From CAVURS01 sp963795385 (GTDB lineage Bacteria; Actinomycetota; Actinomycetes; Actinomycetales; CAVURS01): DNA of 64,000 nucleotides. The notes under the pieces are model-generated. The model was not told the origin of the DNA. It was given only the letters and a program-made list of their open reading frames with translations, and made no database searches. A program made the position numbers and the translations under genes. The stretch covers positions 124,001-188,000 of the forward strand of contig CAWCHK010000003.1 of NCBI GenBank assembly GCA_963795385.1, read 5' to 3'. How positions within the stretch are numbered: position 1 is the stretch's first letter; each line of letters starts with the position of its first letter. Below, piece after piece: positions 45,772-61,157 of this stretch.

Positions 45772-45775
<4 letters not shown>

Positions 45776-46626
45776 GCAGTGTCGGACCCACCCTGGCGCG
45801 GACCCGCGCCGAGGGAAGGGCTGCGGTGGTGGGCTACCTCCCGGTGGGCTACCCCGACGTCGAGACCTCGATCGCCGCGATGCGGGCCATGGTCGAGGGC
45901 GGCGTCGACATCGTCGAGGTGGGCGTGCCGTACTCCGACCCGCTGATGGACGGCCCGGTCATCCAGCACGCGGGCGAGGTGGCTCTCGCGGCCGGCACCA
46001 GGACCCGCGACGTGTTCCGCGCCGTCCAAGCCGTCGTCGACGCGGGTGCCCCGGCGCTGGTCATGACCTACTGGAACCCGGTCGAGCGGTACGGCGTCCC
46101 ACGGTTCGCCGACGACCTCTCGGCGGCCGGGGGCGCGGGCCTGATCACGCCGGACCTGATCCCGGACGAGGCGGCCGAGTGGATCCGCGCGGCCGAGGCG
46201 CACGACCTCGACCGGGTGTTCCTGGTGGCCCCGAGCTCGACCCCCGCTCGGCTGGCGGCCACGACCCGGGCCTGCCGCGGCTTCGTCTACGCCGCGTCCA
46301 CGATGGGCGTCACCGGCGTGCGCGCTGCCGTGGGGGACGCGGCGCGAGTCCTGGTGCAGCGCACCCGCGAGACCACGGACCTCCCGGTCTGCGTCGGGCT
46401 GGGCGTCTCCACCGGGGAGCAGGCAGCCGAGGTCGGGGCCTTCGCCGACGGGGTCATCGTCGGGTCGGCGCTCGTCCGTTGCCTCACCGACGCGGCCAGC
46501 ACCGAGGCCGGCGTCGATGCGGTTCGCACCCTCAGCGCCGAGCTGGCCGCCGGGGTTCAGTCCGTTGCGACCGCGCCGGTCGCCTCGATCACGACGAGTG
46601 CGAAGAGTGCGAACGTCAGCACGTGA
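45772..46626 (+). CDS. trpA: Tryptophan synthase alpha chain
   Basis: 284 residues. Catalytic acid region VDIVEVGVPYSDPLMDGPVIQ, ITPDLIPDEAAEW, the flexible loop AASTMGVTGVR and the phosphate site FADGVIVGSALVR. The last 20 or so residues extend beyond the usual end and overlap, antisense, the 3' end of the VKOR gene by 70 bp. Works with TrpB as an alpha2-beta2 complex. Confidence 0.96.
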
Positions 46627-47039
46627 ACTCCCGTGCACCACAAGCAGATCGCGTCGACCTTGAACAGCTCGACCCACACCAGGTAGATCACCGAGAGCAT
46701 CCCGATGCCGGCCGCCGCGAGCCGGGCGCGACGGACGACCGGCTGGGCTGAGCGCCAGGCCTGAGGCAGGCACAGCACGGTCATCGCGACGAAGTAGAGC
46801 AGACCGAGCAGGGCGACCGGGATGCCGAGCACCTTGGAGTAGCTGCTCGTCGTGACCTTCAGGCAGTTGATCGCGCCGTTGTCGGAGCAGGCCAGGGTCG
46901 ACGACGAGGTGAAGTGCTCGAACGTGAGGTAGCCCGCGTCGGCCAGGCCGAGGACGCACAGCAGCAGCGACCCGACGACGACCCACCGGGCAGTCGTCGA
47001 CGCCGGGATCGCGCGCTCGGCGCCGGTGCCGGTCGGCAC
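46557..47039 (-). CDS. Vitamin K epoxide reductase (VKOR)-family membrane protein
   Basis: Reoxidises DsbA-type proteins through quinone. 160 residues, four membrane helices. The loop cysteine pair is in ACSDNGAINCLKV and the active CxxC in ICLWCTGVH. GTG start overlaps the DsbA-like stop by one base (TAGTG), so they are co-transcribed. It is the DsbB substitute in actinobacteria. Confidence 0.9.
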   Translation of the reverse strand: MPTGTGAERAIPASTTARWVVVGSLLLCVLGLADAGYLTFEHFTSSSTLACSDNGAINCLKVTTSSYSKVLGIPVALLGLLYFVAMTVLCLPQAWRSAQPVVRRARLAAAGIGMLSVIYLVWVELFKVDAICLWCTGVHVLTFALFALVVIEATGAVATD

Positions 47040-47962
47040 TACGAGGCGCTGTTCAGCTTGGCCGCGCCGGCCAGGGTGCCCTTGGTGTTGCACACCGCGG
47101 CCGGCGCGTTCGCCGTGAGCTGGCAGAGCGCGGCCGTGATCACGTTGGCCGTGCCGTCGATGGCCTTGGCGATGTCACTCGTCGGGTCGGCCATCGCCGT
47201 CGCGATCTGCTGGTGGGTCTTGCCCGCCAGGATCTTCGGGTCGTAGCTCGCGCCACTGATGACGTACTTGCCGCCGATGTCCACGAACGGGATGGCGCCC
47301 GCACTGTTGGCGTCGACGTACGGCGGGGCGTCGTACTTCTTGGTGAGTGCCTCGTCGGCCGCGCTGACCGTGTCCAGCGGCGCGTAGGAGTTGCCCTGCG
47401 GCTGGTTGCTCGTCGTCTCGTAGCCCGTGAACGAGAGGAGGTCGCTCGTGTACGTCGCACCGTGGAAGGAGAGGGTCGGCGTGCTCGGGTCGACGTCGGT
47501 CGCCGACGAGGACGTGATGCCGAGTCCGGAGAACCGGCCGAACCGGGACAGGGCGGCCGTGACCGACCAGCGCTCGGCCGCGCAGTACGGGCAGTACTCC
47601 GCGCCGACGTAGAGCACCCGCGGCTTGCCGTCGGCGGTGATCGCCTCGGCGCCGGTCATCTTCTTCGGCGGCGTCTGGATGCTGCCGGCCCCGATCGCGT
47701 CGTACGTCGAGGCGGGGACGCCGGCGACGGCGTCGGTCACCGCGGCCGGTGCTGCGCTCGACCCGGCGGACGCCTTGGGCGTGCTCTTGGTCGACAGCTT
47801 GATCACGACGAGGACGCCGACGACCAGCAGTACCGAGAGCACGGCCGCCAGGGCGATGAACAGCCGGGCCCGGCGCTCCTTGCGCGCCTGGGCCGCCCGC
47901 ATCGCGGCCAGCTTGGCCTGGGTCTGGTCTCGCCGCTGCTTCTTGGTCAGTCGCTCCGCCAC
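47039..47962 (-). CDS. DUF929 / DsbA-like thioredoxin-fold protein
   Basis: 307 residues. Basic N-terminus, one transmembrane anchor (about 34-55), then an extracellular DUF929 domain with the redox motif AEYCPYCAAERW (about 121-132) and a cis-Pro-like segment GAIPFVDIGGKY. Likely a secreted thiol oxidase or disulfide isomerase partner of the VKOR gene downstream. GTG start; TACCCT lies 7 nt upstream, so it is leaderless. Confidence 0.85.
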   Translation of the reverse strand: MAERLTKKQRRDQTQAKLAAMRAAQARKERRARLFIALAAVLSVLLVVGVLVVIKLSTKSTPKASAGSSAAPAAVTDAVAGVPASTYDAIGAGSIQTPPKKMTGAEAITADGKPRVLYVGAEYCPYCAAERWSVTAALSRFGRFSGLGITSSSATDVDPSTPTLSFHGATYTSDLLSFTGYETTSNQPQGNSYAPLDTVSAADEALTKKYDAPPYVDANSAGAIPFVDIGGKYVISGASYDPKILAGKTHQQIATAMADPTSDIAKAIDGTANVITAALCQLTANAPAAVCNTKGTLAGAAKLNSAS

Positions 47963-47969
47963 GGGAGCA

Positions 47970-47975
47970 AGGGTA
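47970..47975 (-). promoter_or_regulatory. -10 hexamer TACCCT, leaderless start
   Basis: Seven nt before the GTG at 47962 on the minus strand. Confidence 0.45.
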
Positions 47976-48005
47976 AGTGGGACGGGCTGGGAAAATGCTG
48001 AGGCT

Positions 48006-48011
48006 TAGGGT
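48006..48011 (+). promoter_or_regulatory. -10 hexamer TAGGGT, leaderless start
   Basis: Six nt before the lgt GTG at 48018. The -10 boxes of lgt and the divergent DUF929 gene are only 31 bases apart. Confidence 0.5.
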
Positions 48012-48017
48012 GAGCCG

Positions 48018-48947
48018 GTGAAAGCAGTCCTCCCGATGACGCTCCCGAGCCCGACCGCAGGGGTCTGGCATCTCGGCCCCGTCCCGCTGCGCGGGTACGC
48101 GCTGTGCATCCTCGTGGGGATCGTCGTCGCGGTCGCGGTGGCCGAGCGCCGCTGGGTCGCCCGCGGCGGTCCGCCGGGGATCTCATTGGACGTCGCGACG
48201 TACGCCGTGCCGCTCGGCGTCGTGGGCGGGCGGCTCTACCACGTGATCACCACGCCCGGTCCGTACTTCGGATCCGGCGGCCACCCCGTCGAGGCGCTGT
48301 ACGTCTGGAAGGGCGGGCTCGGCATCTGGGGCGCCATCGCCCTCGGCGCCGTCGGAGGCTGGCTGGCCTGCCGACGGCGCGGCGTCAGCTTCCTGATGTT
48401 CGCCGACTGCGCGGCACCGGGTATCGCCCTGGCCCAGGCCTGCGGGCGCTGGGGCAACTGGTTCAACAACGAGCTCTACGGCCGCTCCACGTCGCTGCCC
48501 TGGGGGCTGAAGATCTACCAGTGGGACGACGGCGCGGGCCACGCCGTCCGTGACGCCGCCGGCCACCCGGTGGTCCTCGGCACCTTCCAGCCGACGTTCC
48601 TCTACGAGTCGCTCTGGTGCATCGGCGTCGCGATCGCCGTCGTGCTGCTGGACCGGCGCTACCGGCTCGACCGCGGCCGGGCCTTCGCGATGTACGTGAT
48701 GCTCTACACGGTCGGGCGGGCCTGGATCGAGTACCTGCGGGTGGACCAGGCCAACCACTTCCTCGGGCTGCGGCTCAACGACTGGACCGCGCTCCTGGTG
48801 TTCCTCGGGGCGCTCGCCTACTTCGTGCTGGTGACCCGGCGGGACCCGCCGGAGGAGGCGGCGTCCCGGCCCGAGACGCCGGAGACCTCCGAACCGTCCC
48901 AAGATGCGGACTCCGCGTCCGCGCCTCGGGACGAACCTGCCCTGTAA
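48018..48947 (+). CDS. lgt: Prolipoprotein diacylglyceryl transferase
   Basis: First enzyme of lipoprotein maturation, in the cytoplasmic membrane. 309 residues, seven helices. GGRLYHVITTP, the Lgt signature CGRWGNWFNNELYGRSTSLPW (about 135-155, with the key Asn and Arg), and FQPTFLYESLW. The C-terminal tail is acidic (Glu/Ser/Asp-rich). Needed for the lipoproteins elsewhere in the window. Confidence 0.96.
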   Translation: MKAVLPMTLPSPTAGVWHLGPVPLRGYALCILVGIVVAVAVAERRWVARGGPPGISLDVATYAVPLGVVGGRLYHVITTPGPYFGSGGHPVEALYVWKGGLGIWGAIALGAVGGWLACRRRGVSFLMFADCAAPGIALAQACGRWGNWFNNELYGRSTSLPWGLKIYQWDDGAGHAVRDAAGHPVVLGTFQPTFLYESLWCIGVAIAVVLLDRRYRLDRGRAFAMYVMLYTVGRAWIEYLRVDQANHFLGLRLNDWTALLVFLGALAYFVLVTRRDPPEEAASRPETPETSEPSQDADSASAPRDEPAL

Positions 48948-49039
48948 GGTGGTCGCGATCGCTGGCCGACGCCGTCCACGCGAGCTCTTCGACCCGGTCG
49001 ACAGCGCGACCGTCGACCACCCGTCTGGACGGTGACCCG

Positions 49040-55078
<6,039 letters not shown>

Positions 55079-55138
55079 GCCGTGGCTCGGCGGGCCCCGC
55101 ACCAACGCTTTCGCTGAGCACGCAATAAGGGTCTGACC

Positions 55139-56590
55139 ATGCGTCGAGCCAAGATCGTCTGCACGCTCGGCCCCGCCACCGCCACGCCCGAGATGCTGCG
55201 CAAGCTCATCGACACCGGCATGGACGTGGCCCGGCTGAATCTCAGCCACGGAGCGTACGCAGCAGCACGAGGAGACCTACCGAGGGGTTCGCGCGGCCAG
55301 CGACGAGAGCGGGCATGCCGTCGGCATCCTGGTCGACCTGCAGGGGCCCAAGATCCGGCTCGGCCGGTTCGCCTCGGGCCCGGTGGAGCTCAAGCGTCGG
55401 TGAGCTGTTCAACATCACCACCGAGGACGTCGCCGGGCGACCGCGACCTGGTCTCCACGACGTACAAGGGGCTGGCGGAGGACGCCCGCCCCGGTGACCG
55501 GATCCTGATCGACGACGGCAAGGTCTGCGTCCAGGTCGTCGAGATCGACGGTCCCAAGGTCGTCACCGAGGTCCTCGAGGGTGGGATCGTCTCGAACAAC
55601 AAGGGGCTGAACCTGCCCGGCGTCGCGATGAGCGTGCCGGCGATGTCCGACAAGGACGAGGCCGACCTGCGCTGGGGGCTGCACCTGCAGGCGGACCTGA
55701 TCGCCCTGTCGTTCGTGCGCAGCGCCGCCGACATCGACGACGTCCACCGGATCATGGACGAGGAGGGAGTGCGCCTCCCCGTCATCGCCAAGATCGAGAA
55801 GCCGCAAGCCGTCGCCAACCTCGGCGAGATCGTCACGGCGTTCGACGGCCTGATGGTCGCCCGGGGCGATCTCGGCGTCGAGCTGCCACTGGAGCAGGTG
55901 CCCCTGGTCCAGAAGCGGGCGGTCGAGCTGGCCCGGCGCAACGCCAAGCCGGTGATCGTCGCCACCCAGATGCTCGACTCGATGATCGAGAACTCCCGGC
56001 CGACCCGGGCCGAGGCCTCGGACTGCGCCAACGCGGTGCTCGACGGGGCCGACGCACTGATGCTGTCCGGCGAGACGAGCGTCGGCAAGCACCCGCTCGA
56101 GGCCGTCGCGACGATGGCCCGGATCATCGAGAACACCGAGGAGCACGGTCTCGAGCGGATCGCCCCCCTGGGCACGCGGCCCAGCACCAAGGGCGGCGTC
56201 ATCACGGCGGCGGCGGTCGAGATCGCCGAGTTCCTCGACGTGAAGTACCTCGTGACGTTCACCCAGAGCGGCGACTCCGCGCGGCGGATGGCCCGGCTCC
56301 GCTCGCGAATCCCGTTGCTGGCGTTCACGCCCGAGGCCGCGGTGCGCTCGCAGCTGTCCCTGACCTGGGGCATCGAGACGTTCCTGACGCCGTACGTGAA
56401 GCACACCGACGAGATGGTCGGCCAGGTCGAGCGCAGCCTGCTCGAGGCGGGGCGCTGCGTGCCGGGTGACGAGGTCGTCATCGTCGCCGGGTCGCCCCCC
56501 GGGATCCCGGGCTCGACCAACGCCGTGCGGGTGCACCGGATCGGCGACGTCATCTCGCAGAACGCCCCCGCGTACGCCGACGAGGGCTGA
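55139..56590 (+). CDS. pyk: Pyruvate kinase (internal out-of-frame segment)
   Basis: Glycolytic enzyme making pyruvate and ATP. MRRAKIVCTLGPAT at the N-terminus, ARLNLSHG, the active-site IAKIEKPQAVANL (Lys/Glu), MVARGDLGVELP and MLSGETSVGKHPLEAV. A continuous 483-codon frame exists, but between about 55262 and 55437 it does not match pyruvate kinase. Three +1 insertions (near 55262, 55395, 55437) cancel out; the true residues (HEETYRGVRAASDESGHAVG, then GELFNITTEDVAG) are in another frame. AAGGG ribosome-binding site upstream. Confidence 0.9.
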   Translation: MRRAKIVCTLGPATATPEMLRKLIDTGMDVARLNLSHGAYAAARGDLPRGSRGQRRERACRRHPGRPAGAQDPARPVRLGPGGAQASVSCSTSPPRTSPGDRDLVSTTYKGLAEDARPGDRILIDDGKVCVQVVEIDGPKVVTEVLEGGIVSNNKGLNLPGVAMSVPAMSDKDEADLRWGLHLQADLIALSFVRSAADIDDVHRIMDEEGVRLPVIAKIEKPQAVANLGEIVTAFDGLMVARGDLGVELPLEQVPLVQKRAVELARRNAKPVIVATQMLDSMIENSRPTRAEASDCANAVLDGADALMLSGETSVGKHPLEAVATMARIIENTEEHGLERIAPLGTRPSTKGGVITAAAVEIAEFLDVKYLVTFTQSGDSARRMARLRSRIPLLAFTPEAAVRSQLSLTWGIETFLTPYVKHTDEMVGQVERSLLEAGRCVPGDEVVIVAGSPPGIPGSTNAVRVHRIGDVISQNAPAYADEG

Positions 56591-56620
56591 CGGCCTTCGG
56601 ATGGGTGCGCCGCTGGTGCT

Positions 56621-56697
56621 TGGTACCCCGAGTGGGAGTCGAACCCACACTGGCCGGGACTTGAATCCGGTGCCTCTGCCAATTGGGCTATCGGGGC
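56621..56697 (-). tRNA. tRNA-Leu(CAA)-like, with a short variable loop
   Basis: 77 nt including an encoded CCA. Seven-base-pair acceptor stem (first pair G-U), D arm GCCCAATTGGCAGAGGC, anticodon loop TTCAAGT giving CAA, five-base variable loop CCAGT, T arm GTGGG-TTCGACT-CCCAC, and A as discriminator base. The CAA anticodon reads the leucine codon UUG, but leucine tRNAs normally have a long variable arm, which is absent. The last anticodon-stem pair is an A-C mismatch. Antisense to pyk, between pyk and the ANTAR regulator. Confidence 0.85.
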
Positions 56698-56743
56698 GCA
56701 GTCGTGACCGGAAAAACCCTACCGGGTGGGCAGGAGTGTCTCG

Positions 56744-57503
56744 ATGACGCGTCAGAGCGGAGCCGACCCGCAGCCGGCCCGGCCCCGGCCGCCGGCGCGG
56801 ACCGCCACGCCCGCGCCCGCACCGGTCGCCGCCGCCGCCCCCGCCCCGGACCCGGCGCCGGCCGTCGAGGTCGCAGCCGAGCCCGTCCCGGCGGCGCCTC
56901 AGGCCCGTCGCATCGTCGTCGCGGAGGACGAGGCCCTGATCCGGCTCGACCTGGTCGAGATGCTCCGCGAGGAGGGCTACGACGTCGTCGGCGAGGCCGG
57001 GGACGGCGAGGAGGCCGTGCGGCTGGTGCAGGAGCACCGCCCGGACGTCGCCGTCCTGGACGTGAAGATGCCCGGCCTGGACGGGCTCAGCGCGGCCGAG
57101 CGGATCGGCGAGCAGCGGCTCGCGGCCGTGGTGATGCTGACGGCGTTCTCCCAGCGCGAGCTGGTCGAGCGGGCCCGCGACGCCGGCGCTCTGGCGTACG
57201 TCGTGAAGCCGTTCACCCGCGCCGACCTGCGTGCCGGCGATCGAGATCGCCCTGTCCCGGCACGCGGAGATCGCGGCTCTGGAGGCCGAGGTCGCCGACC
57301 TGGGGGAGCGGTTCGAGACGCGCAAGCGGGTGGACCGGGCGAAGGCCACCCTGATGACGTCGCTCGGACTGACCGAGCCGGAGGCGTTCCGCTGGATCCA
57401 GAAGACCTCCATGGACCGGCGCCTGTCGATGCGCGAGGTCGCCGACGCGGTGCTGGCCGGCATCCCCGGACTGACGAGCTCCGACGCTCCGGGCCGACCC
57501 TGA
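56744..57503 (+). CDS. pdtaR: ANTAR response regulator, PdtaR type (one frameshift)
   Basis: Two-component response regulator that binds RNA to block transcription termination. Ala/Pro-rich N-terminal extension (about 1-55), receiver domain (RRIVVAEDEALIRLDL, phosphoacceptor Asp in VAVLDVKMPGLDG, Lys in YVVKPF), then ANTAR domain: KRVDRAKATLMTSLGLTEPEAF, IQKTSMDRRLSM. A +1 insertion near 57232 separates the two in frame. Matches mycobacterial PdtaR and its Streptomyces homologue, next to pyk. No cognate histidine kinase is adjacent. Confidence 0.85.
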
Positions 57504-57708
57504 CGGTGGTGGGGTCGGGCCCGAAGTCCGCCCAGACCGGATCTTTTCGCTCGCCCGGCGAAAGCAACGGATTGGTCACGACACGATCAACCATCGGTCC
57601 GGACACTGGCGCTGGTGCGCCTGCACGGGACTAGGGTGCGTCGTACTTTCCCTGGGGGAATTCAGTTCGTCGCGCCGACCGGGCGCGTCGAGATACAGGA
57701 GGATCTAC

Positions 57709-58849
57709 GTGCGTTCCACATACAAGATCGGCAGCGTGGTGCTCGCTGCCGCGCTCTCGCCCTCACCGCGTGCGGTGGAACCAAGTCGAACGGGGAGCGC
57801 TCGGCCGGCTCCAAGGCGTGCGACCTGAAGATCGGGTTCTTCGGCGCCCTGACCGGCGACGCCGCGAACCTCGGCCAGAACATCCAGAACGGCGTGAAGC
57901 TCGCCGTCAGCCAGTACAACAGCAAGCACAGCGACTGCAAGGTCAACGTCGCGTCGTTCGACTCTCAGGGTGACGCGGCCCAGGCACCGCCGCTGGCCAA
58001 GAAGGCCATCGATGACAAGACCGTCGTCGGCGTCGTCGGCCCGGCCTTCTCCGGTGAGTCGAAGGCGGCCGACCCCGCGTTCAACGACGCCGGCCTGACC
58101 GCGATCACGCCGTCGGCCACGGCCACCGCCCTGTCGACCAACGGCTGGAAGACCTTCTTCCGCGTGCTGGGCAACGACAACTCGCAGGGACCGGCGGCGG
58201 CCAAGTACATGTCCGACGTCGCCAAGGTGCAGAAGCCGTTCGTCATGGACGACGCCTCCGAGTACGGCAAGGGCCTGGCCGACGATCGTGAAGACCACGC
58301 TCGGCAGCAAGGTCGTCGGCACCGACGACGATCCAGCAGAAGCAGACCGACTTCTCGGCCTCGGTGACCAAGGTCAAGTCCTCCGGCGCCGACTCGCTGT
58401 TCTACGGCGGCTACTACGCCGAGGCGGGCCTGCTGGCCAAGCAGCTGCGCGGCGCGAACTGGAAGGGCCTGATCGTCGTCGGCGACGGCGTCAAGGACGA
58501 CGGCTACATCAAGGCGGCCGGCGATGCCGCCGCCGAGGGCACGATCATGACCTGCCCGTGCCTGCCGCCGGACAAGGCTCCGGACTTCTTCACCGCGTAC
58601 AAGGCGGCGTACAACTCCGAGCCGGCGACCTACTCCGCCGAGGGCTTCGACGCGGCCAACGTCTTCCTCGACGGCATCGCCGCCGGCAAGACGACCCGCG
58701 CCGACCTGCTCACCTGGACGAAGTCGTACGACAAGCCGGGTGTCACCAAGGAGATCAAGTTCGACGACAAGGGCGAGCCGTCGGACATCCACGTGTGGGC
58801 CTACAAGGTCGCCGGCGGCAAGATCCTGCCCGACCAAGAGATCAAGTAG
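57709..58849 (+). CDS. livJ: Branched-chain amino-acid binding lipoprotein (frameshifts)
   Basis: Extracellular substrate-binding protein of the Liv ABC importer, about 378 residues. Lipobox LTACGG near the N-terminus. Periplasmic-binding-protein type 1 fold: LKIGFFGALTGDAANLGQN, VVGVVGPAFSGESKA, FFRVLGNDNSQGP and FYGGYYAEAGLLAKQLR. GTG has AGGAGG 6 nt upstream. Three indels (near 57760, 58284, 58330) break the frame. A strong hairpin follows, probably reducing read-through to livH. Confidence 0.88.
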
Positions 58850-58887
58850 CGGCGAGCCGTCCGCGACGGGACGGCGGTAGATCGAGA

Positions 58888-58927
58888 TGATGCGGCCGGG
58901 GCGCCTCACGGCTCCCCGGCCGCATCA
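58888..58927 (+). terminator. Strong hairpin between livJ and livH
   Basis: GATGCGGCCGGGG (58889-58901) pairs exactly with CCCCGGCCGCATC (58914-58926), extended by one T-A pair, with a 12-base loop. No U tract. Probably a partial terminator or mRNA-end stabiliser giving more binding protein than permease. Confidence 0.7.
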
Positions 58928-59007
58928 GCTCTGTGCAAGACTCCGCGCCGTACTCCTGCGGACGAGCGGTGTGCACGGACAGGTCGGTCTGACATGACGG
59001 GGAGCCG

Positions 59008-60002
59008 ATGTCCTACCTCTTCCACAACTTCTTCGCCCTGACCATCGGCGGCCTCACCCTCGGGGCGATCTACGCACTGGTGGCGCTCGGCTACACGCTC
59101 GTCTACGGAGTCCTGCGGCTGATCAACTTCGCCCACTCCGAGGTCTTCATGTTCGGGACCTTCGGAGCCGTCTGGCTGCTGATCGCCCTGGGGGCGCACG
59201 GCGGCGGCTCGACCGCTCGGTCATCGGCTACCTGCTGCTGGCCCTCATCGCCGCCATGGTCGTCTCCGGCCTCGTCGCCCTGCTGCTCGAACGGGTTGCC
59301 TACCGGCCGCTCCGCAAGCGCAACTCCCCGCCCCTGATCGCGCTCATCTCGGCCATCGGGGCCAGCTTCGTGCTGTCCGAGACGATGGGCCTGCGGGACA
59401 AGATCGCCGGCTGGTTCGGGCTGGACGACCCTCGCCAGCTATGTGGGCCGAGCGCGCGAGAGCCTGCCGCCGCCGCAGCCCGACCTGATCGATCCGCGAC
59501 CGGTGTTCACGATCGGCGACTACACACGTCACCAACGTCGACATCTTCGTCCTCGTCGGTGCGATCGTCGATCATGATCATCCTGGACCTTCGTCAGCCG
59601 GACCCGGCTCGGGCGCGGCATCCGCTCCGTGGCTCAGGACCCCGAGGCCGCGGCGCTGATGGGCGTCAACCGGGACCGGGTCATCCAGATGACCTTCCTG
59701 GTCGGTGGCGTGATGGCCGGCGCCGCGGCCTTCTTCTACCTGCTGAAGGTCGGGGTGGCCCGCTACAACGCCGGCTTCATCCTCGGCGTCAAGGCCTTCA
59801 CCGCCGCAGTGCTCGGCGGCATCGGCAACGTTCGCGGCGCCCTGCTGGGCGGGTTCATCCTCGGGCGTGGCGGAGAACTACGGGTCGGCCTTCTTCGGCA
59901 CCGCAGTGGAAGGACGTCGTGGCCTTCGTCCTGCTGGTGCTCATCCTGCTGTTCCGGCCCACCGGTCTGCTCGGCGAGTCGCTGGGGAGGTCGCGGGCAT
60001 GA
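59008..60002 (+). CDS. livH: Branched-chain amino-acid permease LivH (frameshifts)
   Basis: Membrane subunit, about 8 helices. GAIYALVALGYTLVYGVLRLINFAHSEVFMFG, and the EAA-like loop VAQDPEAAALMGVN, are the family marks. Seven indels (near 59213, 59430, 59526, 59570, 59588, 59865, 59902); the residues before and after each one are family-conserved. Stop overlaps livM ATG (ATGA). Confidence 0.85.
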
Positions 60003-61157
60003 GCGAGTCGACGAGGGACGGCGTGCGGGAGTCGCTGGCCACCCGCAAGGCCGCGATGCGGGGCCGGATCGTCGCCCTGCCCCGGCCGGTCAAGATCCTG
60101 CTGATGGCCCTGTTCGTCCTGCTGATCTACGCTTGCCGGTGCTGAACATGCCCGTCCTGTCGACCCCCGACGGCCGACTTCGGCGGCGTGCTGTTCTCGG
60201 TGGCCGTCTACGGCATCGTCGCCCTCGGTCTGAACATCGTCGATCGGCTACGCCGGCCTGCTCGACCTCGGCTACGTCGGGTTCTACGCCGTCGGCGCCT
60301 ACACGGTGGCCGTCTCGGCTCCCTGCACGGCAACATGTCCTGGCTGCTCGCCGTCCCCATCGCGATCGGCGTGGCGCTGGTCCGCGGCATCATCCTGGGT
60401 GCCCCGACGCTGCGGGTGCGCGGCGACTACCTGGCGATCGTGACGCTGGGCTTCGGCGAGATCATCCGCCTCGTCGCCCAGAACGCCGCGTGGCTCGGTG
60501 GCTGCGCAGGCGTCACCGACGATCCCGAAGCCCCCCAGCGTCGTGCTCTTCGACGTCCCAGCATCGAGCTGGAGCGGCTTCACGGCCGTCGTCGACACCC
60601 GGACGACGACGACGTTCCTGCAGTTCGGCGTCGTCGACCACGTGCCGTACTACTGGCTGGCCGTCATCGTCGTCTTCCTGATCCTGTTCGGCGAGCGGCG
60701 GCTCAAGGACAGCCGGGTCGGGCGGGCCTGGGAGGCCACCCGAGAGGACGAGGACGCGGCCGAGCTGATGGGCGTGCCGACGTTCCGGTTCAAGCTGCTC
60801 GCGTTCGCCATCGGCGCCGCGATCGGCGGCCTGTCCGGAGCGCTCTTCGCGGCCCGCCAGGGTTTCATCAGCCCGGACAACTTCCCGATCCTGCTCTCGG
60901 TGCTGTTCCTCGCCGCCGTCGTCGTCGGCGGCGCGGGCAACCGGTGGGGCGTCATCGCTCGGGGCGTTCGCCGTCGCCTACTGCCCGGAGCGGTTCCGCG
61001 GTTCCTGTCCGACTACCGGGTCCTGCTCTTCGGCCTCGCCCTGATGGCACTGGCGATCTTCCGTCCGCAGGGCCTGATCCCACCGCGGCGTACGGTCCGG
61101 GCCAAGAGGGTGGTCGAGAACCTCGAGGAGATCGAGGAGGGGGTCGCGAATGCCTGA
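59999..61157 (+). CDS. livM: Branched-chain amino-acid permease LivM (frameshifts)
   Basis: Second permease subunit. Basic N-terminus then about nine helices; conserved GLNIVIGYAGLLDLGYVGFYAVGAY (after correction), TLRVRGDYLAIVTLGFGEIIRLV and the EAA loop AWEATREDEDAAELMGV. About seven indels (near 60133, 60175, 60242, 60313, 60522, 60960, 61000). It overlaps livG by 8 bases. Confidence 0.85.

Noticed and set aside
57535..57565. Hairpin TTTCGC...GCGAAA after pdtaR as a terminator
   Set aside because: Only a six-base stem with a seven-base loop; too weak to call.
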